A stretch of DNA of 64,000 nt from Ochotona curzoniae. Lineage: Eukaryota > Chordata > Mammalia > Lagomorpha > Ochotonidae. The DNA lies in the NCBI RefSeq assembly GCF_017591425.1, contig NW_024467083.1:13755001-13819000 (forward strand). Direction: 5' to 3'. Both the position numbers and the translations under genes were made by a program. Under the pieces are notes generated by a model. It was not told where the DNA came from and did not search any database. It was given only the letters and a program-made list of their open reading frames with translations. Positions 23,231 to 34,563 of this stretch are shown piece by piece (position 1 is the stretch's first letter; every line of letters starts with the position of its first letter).

Positions 23231-23509
23231 CAGCTGACACCTAGCTTGTATCAACTGCTTCTTCCTACTCTGCCGTCTCTGACTTTCAATTTTTCAAGAA
23301 GAAAGTCTGTGTGTTGCTTTGTCTTTGGCATTTGCACATAGTTCTCTCTAGTGTGTCAAATAATCTGACTCATGATGTTTCCTGTGAAACTTTCTGCTAA
23401 CACAACTTCTTTAGTGAAACTCAAGCTTGAGAATAATTTTCTCTAAGAATACTTTTCTGAGAAATAGATTTGTCCCAGTTTCATGATATCCTTTTTGAAA
23501 TGCCATGCA

Positions 23510-23605
23510 GTTTGTAAAATCTTCTCATATACAGGGTCTTATTTAATCCTCTCAGCAAAATTGTGTAACTCTATTTCATACATGAAGAATTGAAATCACA
23601 ATTCA
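23510..23605 (-). repeat. MIR fragment, antisense
   Basis: TCTTATTTAATCCTCTCAGC, AAAATTGTGTAACTCTATTT and CATGAAGAATTGAAAT follow the antisense MIR 3' order (ATTTAATCCTCACAACAACC...TACAGATGAGGAAACTGA). It is an ancient mammalian element and heavily decayed. Confidence 0.55.
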
Positions 23606-24855
23606 GTTTTTATAACCACAATATTGGTAACTGGCAGAAAAATGTCTCAATTTACGTCTTTTGTTTCTCATAACTGGAACTTTTGCATTATGCTATTTTG
23701 CTCATAATGTAAGGTATACTGGAAACTGACAAGAAATAAGAAACCTGAAAAATTTTGTTAATATTTATGTATAAGGCAATTTCTTCCTCTGTAAAATATA
23801 CATCATGTTAACAAAACTCAGGATTTTTGTGTTGAGTAATATTTGGCACAAATATTGAAGTTCTCATATTCTCACAAGAGCATTTAAACTGCCTATGCTA
23901 CTATTCTAAATCTATCCATTTGTTTGTACACTGGGTTGCACTGAATCTTGTAAACTCAATGATAACTATTTTCTGATTAGTGCTTCCAGTCGTTTTTCTT
24001 TTCTTTTCTTTTCTTTTTTGCATAATTTGTTTTGAATCCATTTGGCTTCTTCTAGTTTCACCTAAACAATTCTTATTAAAAATACAGTGTTGCCACTTTT
24101 CAAAGTCATCAATGAGCATCTCGTTGTTAATTTTAATTTTTCAGTTCTCACTTTAGTCTATCAGTAATTTTGGATACCAAATTACTTATGTTTCCTTGAG
24201 GTCCTTTCTCCATCTGACCTTCAAAATGATACTTTTCCTTTCCTTTCCTTCCTATCTCTTAGCTTCTGCTGTGAGTAGTTTGTCTTTAAACAACATTTTG
24301 GCTTAGCGTTTTGTTTAGTATTGTAAAATAAATGTATTCTTTAAAGTTTAATCTTCTGAATTATCCTATATTTTTCTGTCTCTGAACATTAAGCAACTTG
24401 CTGTTTTAATATTTCGATTTCTCTTTTTCTAGCTATACATGTAACTAGGCAATTTTCTTCATACTCAGGTTAAGTGCTGAGTGCATATTGATTACTTCCA
24501 AATTTATTTATCTGGCAAGGAAAAGTCTCCTTCATTGTCAGTATAGATATATCCACAAATCTATTTCATCTCCACATGGATATCTGAAAATTACGTAAAA
24601 CTGTTGTGTCATTCAGACTTCTGGATTCTATAAATACAGGCATAAAGATGCTTTTTCCTGTCTTTCTCCATCTGTCTCTATTCCTGGCATAAGAACCTAC
24701 ATTTTGCAGCTCCTGTCATCACAGAGATATTAGTCTTTCTTTGTTGCCTTCTGAACTTGCACATAAAAGAACATTTCTGACTACATTCTGCTTACATTTA
24801 TGCCTTGATAATCTCAGATAATTTGTCCACTTCAAGGTCACTTTCCTTTTTCTTT
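23606..24855. other. Unique stretch with short pyrimidine repeats
   Basis: It contains a (TTTTC)n tract at 23995-24018 and CCTTT repeats near 24235-24250. No gene or mobile element is recognised. Confidence 0.5.
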
Positions 24856-25239
24856 CTTAAGATTTATTTTATTTTTGTTGGAAAGGCAGATCAGATTTAT
24901 AGAGAAAAAGGAAGACAGAAGAATCTTGTATCCACTGATTCACTCCTTACATGGCCACAATGACTGTAGCTGAGCCATTCTGAAGTCAGGAGCCAGGAGC
25001 CAGGAGCTAGGAACTAAGAGCCTGCTCTGGGTCTCCCTTGCAGATGCAGATACAAGATCCCAAGGCTTTGGGCTATCCTCTATTGTTTTCCCTTTTGTTG
25101 TTTGTTTGTTTGCTTTGTATTTCAGGCCAAAAACAAGGAGCTGACTTGGAATTGGAGTAATCATGACACAACCCCACGTGGATTGGATCCCAATCTTGCA
25201 AGGTGAGGACATAGCCCGTTGACCTATTGCACCAGGACT
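24856..25239 (-). repeat. C-SINE, antisense, with internal TTTG-rich insertion
   Basis: It shows TTCTTAAGATTTATTTTATT, GGAAAGGCAGATCAGATTTA, AGGAGCCAGGAGCCAGGAGC (a local duplication), GGTCTCCCTTGCAGATGCAG, AAGGAGCTGACTTGGAATTG and TTGCACCAGGACTG. About 40 bases of TTTG-type repeat (25086-25127) replace the normal CCCAGGCCACAA junction, so the copy is about 60 bp longer than usual. Confidence 0.85.
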
Positions 25240-25279
25240 GTTGCTATCTTTCTACAACTGTATGTGTATTTATTTGCAA

Positions 25280-25321
25280 CTATTGGAAAGGTATAGTGAG
25301 TAAAACGAGAGAGAGAGAGAA

Positions 25322-25361
<40 letters not shown>

Positions 25362-25610
25362 CGATTTTCCATTCTTCCAATGTTCTACTTCCCAAATGTT
25401 CAAAAAGGGTTAGGTCAGATCAAGGCAAGAGCTGGCAACTTAATGTAGGTTTCCCATCTGAGTATGTGAGTGGCAGGGGCCCAGGTACTTGATCCATTAC
25501 CTGCTCCCTCGTGAGGTACTTATTAACAAGAAGTTGGCTGGGAATTAGGATTTGCATGTAGGCACTACAACATGGAATGCAGATGTCCTAAAAGTTTTAT
25601 CTACTGCTGT
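25280..25610 (-). repeat. Old C-SINE, antisense, with (GA)n expansion
   Basis: ATTGGAAAGG is followed by the normal GAGAGA box expanded into a long tract. Then GATCAAGGCAAGAGCTGGCA, GGGGCCCAGGTACTTGATCC, GAAGTTGGCTGGGAATTAGG and GGCACTACAACATGGAATGC. The wording indicates the older C-SINE subtype. Confidence 0.7.
25306..25362. repeat. (GA)n microsatellite inside a SINE
   Basis: About 57 bases of GA units with a few AAA interruptions, grown from the GAGAGA box of the host SINE. It is probably length-polymorphic. Confidence 0.9.
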
Positions 25611-25644
25611 GAGCTTCAATCCCTTAAAATTAAAACTTAATCAT

Positions 25645-26001
25645 CTGCAAAGTTCCTTTATTTTTTTAAAGATTTATTATTATTTTTTTTTTATTGGAAA
25701 GGCAGATATACAGAGAGGAGAGACAGAGAGGAACATCTTCCATCCGATGATTCACTCCCTAGGTGAGCGCAACGGTCGATGCTATGCCAATCCGAAGCCA
25801 GGAGCCTTTTCTGGGTCTCCCACGCGGGTGCAGGGTACCAAAGCCTTGGGCCATCCTCGACTGCTTTCCCAGGCCACAGGCAGGGAGCTGGAAGGGAAGC
25901 GGGGCTGCTGGGATAGAACCGGCGCCCATATGGGATCCCGAGCGTGCAAGGTGAGGACCTTAACCACTGTGCCACCGTGCCGGGCCCTGCAAAGTTCCTT
26001 T
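25645..26001 (-). repeat. Young full-length C-SINE, antisense, with perfect TSD
   Basis: The element at 25660-25986 has every block near consensus with CpGs kept: GGTGAGCGCAACGGTCGATG, TCTCCCACGCGGGTGCAGGG, CATCCTCGACTGCTTTCCCA, AACCGGCGCCCATATGGGAT and a CACCGTGCCGGGCCC head. CTGCAAAGTTCCTTT occurs at 25645-25659 and again at 25987-26001, a perfect 15 bp target-site duplication. Its open frames on both strands are by-products of the SINE. Confidence 0.96.
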
Positions 26002-29000
26002 GGCTATAGAAATGATCACTTCCAGGTTCAACGTATTAGGACAAATTTAGGAATCCCTTTCAGCTTGCAGCACACTACATGAGTACTCAATTCATCAGTA
26101 AATCCTGAGAAGTTTACATTTGAAACACACTGGGTGTGATCACTCTCAATAACCTAAGATGACCCAAAGCTAGTTGAAATCGGCAGAATCTGAGTCGGAG
26201 CAGCACCATTTCCAAGCCTCACTACCAGCAGGTTCCTGATAAAACTGCAATCTTCAATTACTCCTCCAACAGTTTCCAATTCCACTCAGAATTACATTAA
26301 AAAAAACATTGTGTCATGGCTTAAGTGTCTCCAAATTGCTTATCTAGTTTAACCTGTCTTCCTTTGCCACTTATCACTTGTCCCCTCACACATTTTGCTG
26401 TAGATACACCTGCGGCTGATTCTCTGGAAGAGCAAGCATACAGTCTTTGTGCTGATGTCCTTCACTTGGAATGTTTGTCTTTAGGCAGTTTCACCTAAGG
26501 TGGATTTCTCATTTTTAAAGTTATCTCTCCTACGTTAAGACACATTTTCCTAAAAAATATTATTGCAGGTAATATAATACTCCCAACACTCTTTCTGTTT
26601 AAAAAAATCCTGATTTGTCCTTGTTTTTAACACTAGTAATTTATTGATGATTTTTCACAAAGTTCATGCATCACATAGCTAAATGATGTTTGGTGTATTG
26701 TAAACAATTAATGAATATGTGCTGATCATTTTGATTGTTTTCTTTGAAATGTCAGACTCCTTTTCTTCATTTTCAGAAAATGCATGCCTAATATCCATTG
26801 TTTTATGTAACTGTAATAAGTTAATGTCTGAGAAACATAGATGAATGAATGAATGAGCAGCCAATTGGAAATTGAGGAAGAGAACATTTTCCTGAATTCT
26901 CAGGACTAGAAACTGAATACCTATCAAATTAAATGACTTGAACTGGATTTTGAGAAAACATGTGGAGAGCTTAAATTTGAGCTCATGTTTCTCTGATTCC
27001 AAATGCCTGCTTAGGCTGCACATTATAGCACTCTGCTTTGTGAATTATGTAATTACTGTAAAGAATTTACACATTGCAGGTTTGGTACTGTTCACTTTAT
27101 GTGTATGAGATATATTTAATCTTTGCTTGTGATGAGCAAGTCTATGCTAACTTCTTTATTCATCGTAAAATGTCTTTATTTAACTAACATCTGTTGTAAG
27201 AGAACACCAGCACATTAAGTGAAGTTTCTTAATTAAGACATATGTATTTGCTCTATAATACATTCTCTACGTGATGTAAATATTATTTACATATTCTCTT
27301 CTATCCCTTTCTGCTCCTTTCATTTTGGGTCATGGCTTTCATTCCTTTAACTGGCCTCATTTTATTAATTCTTTTTGTAAGTTGCACAAGGCTTACCTCA
27401 ATTAGTAAACTATATGCCTGGTAAAGGAATGGCTTCAATATGTTTAAAAACTAGTTGTTTTTCTACAGTATAATCAGTTTTCATCATTTTATCGGTGAGC
27501 TTGTATTGCTTATAAAATATGCAAAGATAATTTTAGTAGGTGTAAATAGACATCCATTTATTTTATATTTTTATTACAAATCAGCAAACATTCCATACTT
27601 TGTAAAGAATGAGTTAGTTCATTCCACACTTTTACTTCAAATCTAACAATTAAATTATATGCCAAAAGAAAGGAAAAAATAACATACCTAATCTGTGCAA
27701 GGCTAGCTTATCAGGAAAAAAAATAAGAATATGTTTCAAATAAATTGTGCAGCAAAATAAACTTATCTCTTAATTGAATTTACCAAAAATACTTTGTAAA
27801 TTAGCTTCTGGCATGGACTCTTTTTGTTTATGGCGCTTATCTCCATTCTATGTCATTTACATCAACAGCATGTAACATCATGGGCAAGGCTAAAATAGCC
27901 TGTTTCAAGTTTCTGACTTACAGATAGCTTGAGGTGATAGCGTGGGTCAATGTTTTGAACACATTATTTTCCTTCTCTATTACCTAGAACAGCAGTGGGC
28001 AGGAACAGTACAGGATGAAACTTCAGTTTATTGACTGAAAATGTCTACAATTATTTTGTTCTGAGCAGTGCTTTGCCTGTATCCTCACCAGACTGAAAAA
28101 GGCCCTGAAAATTAGAGGTTGTTACTAAAGCATTTTGCAAACAGGGAAATAACCATGGAAAACAAAGCTGAATATCAGGGCGATGGGTGGGGTGGAGTTG
28201 CTTAAATCAATGTAATTTCTAGGTCATAAGAGGGAGAATATTTTTGAGCTTACCATATTGTAGGGCTCCCTTAGAACTGGCAACTATGTATGGAATGGAT
28301 CACAGATTCGCTTCCATTTACCATATTTGATTAGGAACAAAGTGTAATAACATGGTGTTCCTAGCAAGAAATACAATGGACACATTTACCTCTAGCATCA
28401 GTCTTGCCTGAGAGGTCCATTGTGATTATGTTGAATATTGGACTAAAAGCACAGACTAACACAGAAAGGAGACATTGAGCAAGGTGCCTACTTTGGTATT
28501 GTCTCTGAATAGATCATAAGTAGTGATTTTAAGGAGAATCTTGATAGGCCATGAGTTCTTATCTCCAGATAGGCAGGATGTGCACTGGACTCTTGGGAAG
28601 AACGTAGTAGGATCTCATTCTTAAAAGCAAATAATTGCTTTATTTATCACACTGGGAGCAATGATTTTTCTAATAAATAGCTTGGAAATTGTTGTGTTTT
28701 GTTTAGGTATTTTTAAAGGGCCACAATCACAATATTTCAACAAAATAATCTTAATTAGCTCTTCTGCTTTGCCTACAATGAATTAAACAATAGGAATACA
28801 AAACAAATAGAAAAGACCAGCCCCTGGTGATTGATTGATGTCCAGTTACCAACAGGCTGACCTGTCCACATCTGATCTTATTAGAAAGCCACAAAGACCA
28901 TTAGAAAAACCACATCAAAAATACTTCAGGAAGTTAATTATGAAAGTGGAGTCACATAATTTATCAAAAAATACATCAGGTGTGGTAAACTAACTTTTTG

Positions 29001-30004
29001 GGGAAAATGAATTTTTAAAAATATGGAGAAACATGACTATCACAACCTCAAAGGAATGTGTATGTCTGTGTGTTCAGGATGCTGCTTGAATGTTACAAGT
29101 TTTTCTATTTTGATTCTCTTCACAATCTTTGTTTATATAAAGAAAACACAGATTTCCTGTATTTAATTACATAATTTTAAGCCCATAATGATACTTTCTT
29201 CCCTGATTCTTCCTTTTCTTTTATATTGTTTTAATTTTTGTCATATTGTTTTATCAATGTATTTTATGGTCACAGAATTGATCATCCACTAAACAAATAA
29301 CTCAACAACTAGAAAGTTGAAAGACTAGTGTTTCATGGAAGAACAGACAAGGACCATCAACAACAATCAAATATCCACATGTCAATTTCACTTATGCATA
29401 TTACTTTTTTGATACTCTGTTTAAGAACACTTGTTGATAGTTGAAAGAATTATGAGGTAGGCAAAATGAGCAAGAATTATTGCTAAGAGGTCTTGAATAA
29501 GTGTGGGATCAGTTTATGAGAAGCTTTGATAGTGTTTGAAGAGAGCCTCTGAAATAGGTGGAAATTCAGACACGCTTCAGGCATACAATGGAGGGCTAGT
29601 TTTTTTTTTTTTTTTCCTGAGGTCTGCCTTCTACTCTGTGGGTAGTTTCTTTTTATAGAAAGTTTTCAGAAAACTTCACTAAGATCGATTTATCTATGAA
29701 ATTTTAGGGCTTTACTCCTAGTTTTTGGGGAAAGTCACTGAGATACAACAACAAATCTGTGTACTCTCTGGGAAGTATTGACATCATATTCATATGGAAT
29801 TTTGATATCCAGAAACAAAGAATGTCTTACATTTTGCGGCTTAATTTCTTCTAGCAAAAGGGCCTTCTACAACATTCAACTACCTTATCCTTATGTCTTC
29901 TGGAATTTGAGATAGCAGAGTTCCTCTGTCCATTAAATGTCATTTTTTGGTCCTGAACTTTCTAATCCCTGGAACCATAAAAAGTCATTTTTTTTTGGCA
30001 GGGA
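26002..30004. other. Long unique AT-rich stretch, nearly repeat-free
   Basis: Four kilobases without a recognisable SINE or L1, unusual for this window. A (GAAT)n trio lies at 26842-26857 and a 16 bp T-run at 29600-29615. Sequence near 28055-28170 faintly recalls a MIR but is not safe. A 114-codon frame at 26679-27023 (-) has no recognisable motif. Confidence 0.5.
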
Positions 30005-31100
30005 GTATGATTTTGTTTTATTATTATTATTATTTGCTTAGGTATTTTTCTATTATATTCCATAGTACATTTGGCAGGTATATGGACTCCCCCCATTCTG
30101 TTCCCTCCCACCAGTTTTTCCCATAATACTACAGTAGTATAGTCCTTTAGTAAAGGTACAAATTGAACTTTCTGCTGTTGGAATGAAGCATGGAATTGTA
30201 GCTATAGACAAATGCAGAAGATCTGGTACCATATTGACAAAGTACATTTAACTGTTTCACTGGGAGTCCTTTTATTCTGGAATAGAGAGGCATACCGCAA
30301 TGTATCTTCACTTCCTGCTATGCTGTTCTTCATTATACAGTTCAGCTAAAAGAATGCATGTTCACTTATGTATGTATCTGTTTTGTTTTGCATGAGTGTT
30401 TCCTTATGTCAGGGAGAACATACAATATTTGTCCGTTGGAGATTCACTTTTATTCAGCAAGCAAAATGGGCTCTAGTTGGAACTCTTGTTGCAAATTGTG
30501 GAATTTCATGTGTTTTAATGGCTGTGAAGTATTCCATGGCATAGATACACCAAGGTTTCTTTACATTCCTCTTGTAATGGACATCTGGGTTTTTCTCTGT
30601 CTTCATCACTGTGCGTTATGCTGCTATAAATGCAGGGTTGTGTGACAGAACAATCCACAATAGCACAGACGTGGAAACGACCCAGAGGACATATGCAGAT
30701 TTCATTTCATCTGTGTATCTTCCCACAGGCAGGATAGCTGAGCGAGAAGTAAATATTTATTCTTAATCTTTTTCCCATCTCCTGCAACATGGCTGACTTG
30801 ATTCTTTTCACTTACACTTTCATTTGTACACACAGAAAGTAGGGTATACCCATTTTATTTCAGAATTTTAATTGTCTTCTCTTTTTCCTAGTATATCTAA
30901 AGAAAGAATTTTCAATTTTGTTAAAACTGTTGTAGAACCAACTTTTGGTTTAATTGATTATCACTATTGCTTTCATATTCTGTGTTGTATATCTCTTTTT
31001 AATCTATAATACTTTCTTCTTTTTGCTAATTTTTATTTGATTTGTTCCCTTTTTTCCCAGTTCCTTTACATATGTGACTAGATTTTTATTTGATATCAGT
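30005..31100 (-). mobile_element. Rearranged L1: 3' end plus ORF2 pieces, antisense
   Basis: From the left: (TTA)n at 30017-30036, a type B-like 3' UTR (GGACTCCCCCCATTCTG, CACTGGGAGTCC, ACCGCAATGTATCTTC), then the L1 region downstream of RT in antisense (GGCTGTGAAGTATTCCATGG, TGGACATCTGGG, ATGCTGCTATAAATGC). At 30656-30690 a short piece reads in the opposite, sense direction (CCACAATAGCACAGACGTGG). The 30870-31095 part is antisense ORF2 between endonuclease and reverse transcriptase (TTCAATTTTGTTAAAACTG, GAACCAACTTTTGGTTTAAT, TCCCAGTTCC). Large internal stretches are missing. Confidence 0.6.
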
Positions 31101-31106
31101 CTTTAA

Positions 31107-31387
31107 GTTTTTTTTGTTTTTAATTGGAAAGGCAGAGAGAAGACAAAGACAGAGAGAAAGATTTTCTGTCTGCTGGGCTCAATTCCCAAGTAGTCGCACT
31201 GACAACCTGATCCCATCAGGTCTCCCAAAGCAGGATTCCAAGGCTTTGGCCATTCTCTGTTTGTTTCTGAGACCACAAGCAGGGACCTGGATGGGAAGTG
31301 GAGCAGCCAGAACATGAATCAGTGCCCATATGGGATGTAGGTGCTCGCAAGGTGACAATTTAGCCAGTGAACCATTGTGCCAGGCCT
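31107..31387 (-). repeat. C-SINE, nearly full length, antisense
   Basis: TTAATTGGAAAGGCAGAGAG, GTCTGCTGGGCTCAATTCCC, CCACAAGCAGGGACCTGGAT, GTGCCCATATGGGATGTAGG and CCATTGTGCCAGGCC. About 30 bases of the middle (the CCAGGAGCC region) are deleted at 31204-31215. It sits directly at the end of the L1 ORF2 fragment. Confidence 0.88.
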
Positions 31388-31391
31388 TGGA

Positions 31392-31465
31392 GAATTTTCT
31401 TTCTCTGCATCTCCTTCTTTCTGTAAATCTGACTTTCAAATAAAAATGTATTGTAAATAAAACAA
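31392..31465 (+). repeat. C-SINE 3' end, sense
   Basis: AATTTTCTTTCTCTGCATCT, CTTTCTGTAAATCTGACTTT, CAAATAAAAATG: this is the right end of a sense SINE head-to-head with the preceding antisense one. The pair could form a small RNA hairpin if transcribed. Confidence 0.7.
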
Positions 31466-31810
31466 ATAGTTGAAAAAATTTTGCAACAGAAATACTAATG
31501 TTAGAAACTGAATGAAAACAAATTTCAGTTCTCTTAAAGTTGGGCTGTTGTGATTTACAATATAGATTACATGTGTCAAAATAATGCATACTTGCTATAA
31601 TGTATTTTAGGCTTTGCATTGTGCTAGACTTTATGCTGTTTGCATGTTTAAACATCGTTTTCTTTATGGTACTGAGGAAAAGTAAGATTCCAAAGTTATG
31701 AGACAAGAAAGTAGAAAGTAACTGGGAACCAATGGAACCCAAGTCTCCATAACAATTTTTTTGTTTAATTTTCAAAATACACTTTTTGAGTTGTTAGATA
31801 TATTATTCTT
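31466..31810. other. Unique stretch
   Basis: No recognised feature between the SINE pair and the GC-rich element. Confidence 0.5.
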
Positions 31811-34563
31811 AAAGAAATAAGTCAGTGTGAGGTGGGAGTTTGACCTTGGCAGTTCAGGTCATAGCAGCCCTTCGCAGTGGTGGCGATCTGCTTATAGAGG
31901 GTACCTGAGTCAGTTCGGACCCAATGCCTGGGACTTGACCCACGGGCACCATCGTTATGCAGTGACCAAGTCCTGGCTGCTGGGAGGCCGCAGAGAGAGA
32001 TTTCTCCCCTCATGGTGAGTATGCCATGAGTGAATCCTGGGATGGGATTAGGCCTCTAACCCCACTCTGCAGCCACCACCTTGTGGCAGCAGGAAACTAG
32101 GGGATGGGAGATTGACCTTGGTGGCTCAGGTGACAGCAGCTCTGCACAGCAATGGTGGCCTGCTTGGGGACAGTACCCGAGCGAGGCCAGACCCAAGGCC
32201 TGGGACTCAACCCATGTGGTGAACGAGTCCTGGCTGTCGGGTGGCAGTGCACCCTAGGGCACCAGGATCAGCCTACTGGCTGCCTGGAGGTGAGCTTTGG
32301 GGTTTTTTGTGTATGTAATTGTTGCTTAGCGATATCCATGGATAAGGCCAATGTGAGTGTAGTTTAGGGATGAACCCTGCTTGACATCCAGTGACAGGGT
32401 CATGGAACTTGCTAGTCAGGGTGGGAACTGAGACCCGGTGGCTTGGAAGAGATTCCATAAGATCTATTTGGGCCAGGCTGATTTGCCAGTCCACATAGGA
32501 GTCCTGAGATGGGTTATTAGCATAGGATATCACTGACTGTCACACACCAGTCCACACGAAAGCTATGGCTGGGGACCTGTCTGGCAGGGCTAGGTACTAG
32601 TACCTGACTGAGTGATGGAACAGGGGATGAGTCACACTTGGAAGGGTCAAGACACTAACCAGCACACGAGAGAACCAGGCCTGGGGATAGATTCTGTGGG
32701 GGATATGTGGGCCCAACCCTGTGGAAATACAAGTCCCACTGGTTAGCTCAAGAGTTGGGATGGTGACAGTCTGAGTTACGTGTGAGTATGGAACCTGCCA
32801 TCACTCATAGGTAAAGGAATCGACAACAGTCTGGGCAGGTCAAAGTAGCAGCACCTGAAAGTGCATCCTAAAAGAAGATGTGGTGTAGGCCAAGCTGCAA
32901 CTGGAAGGGGTGGACCAGGCAGGGCTGAGCAAATATTAACTCATAAGGAAGTACAGAAATCGGGCTGGAGCACAGGTCATGCTGAGCTAGGCTCTTACAC
33001 TGACTGGTCTGCATGAGCCAGGGATACTAAACTACAGCATCAAAGGCAAAGGCTGAGACAAGTGAGTGACTAAGCCAACTGGGTCAGAGCAACCACTGGC
33101 ACCTGCATAATATAGGGCTGGGAATAGGCCCGGTTGGGGAGCTATGAGAGTACTTCCTTGCTGAGTTGCTGTTCCTACTGTTGAGTGCAGGGACCGGAGT
33201 GGGGGGCTGCATTTTGGTCTGGATATGGCTGCAGTATTCCTTGGCACAAAGGGATACTGGAGCTGGGTGTACCTATCCTGGCTAGACTTCTTCACCATCT
33301 GGTGCTCTGGAGAACCAGGGTAGATGTAGTACAGACTAGGCTAGGTTTCTGCCCCTACTGAGTCATGTGTGAGCAGTGTCTGGGTATGGACAAGCCTTAG
33401 CTGGGCTGAAACATCCAACAGTAAGAACTGGAATGGGTTGAAGGCCAGCAAGGAAAGGCCACTGCTTCTGCCAACACAGGGGGTGGACTAAGTAGGGCTG
33501 ACCCATGGACCCACTGGTATGTGTAAGGTCTGGAATAGGGAGAGTTCTGATGAAGGAGCCTGGGAAACTCCTCTGGCAGGACACAGTCTCTGCTGTTGAG
33601 TGCAAGAACCATGGTAGGCGGCAACCCAGACCAGGCCAGAGAAAGATACCCACCATCATACATATGGCATAGGTGGGGGTCAGACCAGGCTGAACCAGTT
33701 CCCGTCACCCGCCGACACCTGGAGAGTGCATAATCTAGGAGTGGAAATGGCCTAGTAGGGAAATAGTAGGCACCTCTCTCTTGGGTTACCATTCCCACTG
33801 GAGAGCATGAGAACCAGGGCAGGGGCAGGGGTGGCTAGATAGAACGACACCCATCAGTATGAGTGTGAGCTGAATAGTAGGGCACATTGGGTTGAACTAG
33901 GCTTCAAAGCCCATTGACATGTAGGAGAGCTAAATGGGATGTGGGACAGACTGAACAAGTCTGCAGTACATAGTATCAAGCATGGGAACCAGGATAGGGG
34001 GCAGGTTTGGTGGGGGTTATGGGGAATCACTCCAACTAGGCTGCGGCTCCCACTAGTTTATAAGAATGCTGAGTATGAAGTGGGCAGGATCGGGCTGGAC
34101 TGCAATACCCTTTGTTTCATGTGGAAGACAGAGCTGGAAAAAGAACTGACCCAGCAATTGCAACCACCAGCATAGGCATAAGCTGATTGGGGTAACATAC
34201 TGTGCTGGACCCTGTGCTGGTATGCACACACAAGAATCAGGTCTGGGATCCCATCCAATGAAGTTTCTTTGGAGATCCCTCCAACTGAACTGCTGATGTC
34301 AGAACCCCAACCATGAAGAAACTATGTCAGCTAGTGGATTCTGAATAGGTTTCACCGTGCTTGGAACAGTGAGATTGGCAGCAATTCAGAACTGTTGAAA
34401 TATCAAAACTGCTTGAGCAGGACACTTGGAGCATGCCCCATGTTGGGGACCTGGGATGGGTGGGAGGCTGGGTGGGGCTTTTCCCTTTATCTCTCCCCTT
34501 GCCCCGGATACAGAAAAAAAAATAATATTAAAGTGGAAACAACAAAAAAAGAAGTTAGTGTGA
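31811..34563 (+). mobile_element. GC-rich VNTR-like retroelement, copy 3, apparently complete with TSD
   Basis: About 2.72 kb (31831-34548) of GC-rich, non-coding sequence in AT-rich surroundings. Three zones: two tandem head units about 270 bp apart (31831 and 32102, sharing GGGAG.TTGACCTTGG, CCCAA.GCCTGGGACT and AGTCCTGGCTG); about 1.8 kb of degenerate units anchored on words like CCCACTGGTATGTGTAAGG and GAGTGCAAGAACCATGG, 60-120 bp apart; and a unique 3' zone (34110-34530) shared with copy 2. It ends in GTGGAAACAACAAAAAAA. Flanks at 31811-31830 and 34544-34563 agree at 17 of 20 positions (AAGTCAGTGTGA versus AAGTTAGTGTGA at the right ends) and the left one starts at TT/AAAG, an L1 endonuclease-type site. 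No long credible ORF. It could be an SVA-like composite element or a retrotransposed L1 5' UTR-type transcript. Confidence 0.65.
31831..32300 (+). repeat. Two ~270 bp tandem head units of the GC-rich element
   Basis: Unit 1 starts GGTGGGAGTTTGACCTTGGC (31831) and unit 2 GGATGGGAGATTGACCTTGG (32102). Both continue with a CAGCAGC/CAGCAGCTC word, TGGTGGC, GGACCC or AGACCC before CCTGGGACT, and AGTCCTGGCTG. Unit 2 is shorter at its right end. Monomeric 5' ends of this kind are known as promoters in rodent L1s. A promoter role here is inference. Confidence 0.75.

Noticed and set aside
25552..26082. 176-codon plus-strand frame
   Set aside because: Most of it is an antisense C-SINE with intact CpGs. 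The frame ends are outside any gene context.
26679..27023. 114-codon minus-strand frame
   Set aside because: AT-rich sequence with no motif and no context. Treated as chance.
28055..28170. Possible MIR (GGGAAATAACCATGGAAAAC region)
   Set aside because: Too diverged to follow the MIR order beyond a few words.
31179..31775. 198-codon minus-strand frame
   Set aside because: It starts in unique AT-rich DNA and runs through a SINE pair, and shows no protein family resemblance.
33397..33798. 133-codon minus-strand frame and other frames in the GC-rich element
   Set aside because: GC-rich DNA has few stops, the frames are not shared by the related copies, and no domain is visible.
31831..34548. 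CpG-island promoter of a gene
   Set aside because: The region is GC-rich but many CpGs appear decayed, the sequence is repetitive, has TSD-like flanks, and has relatives at 14.7 and 21.3 kb.
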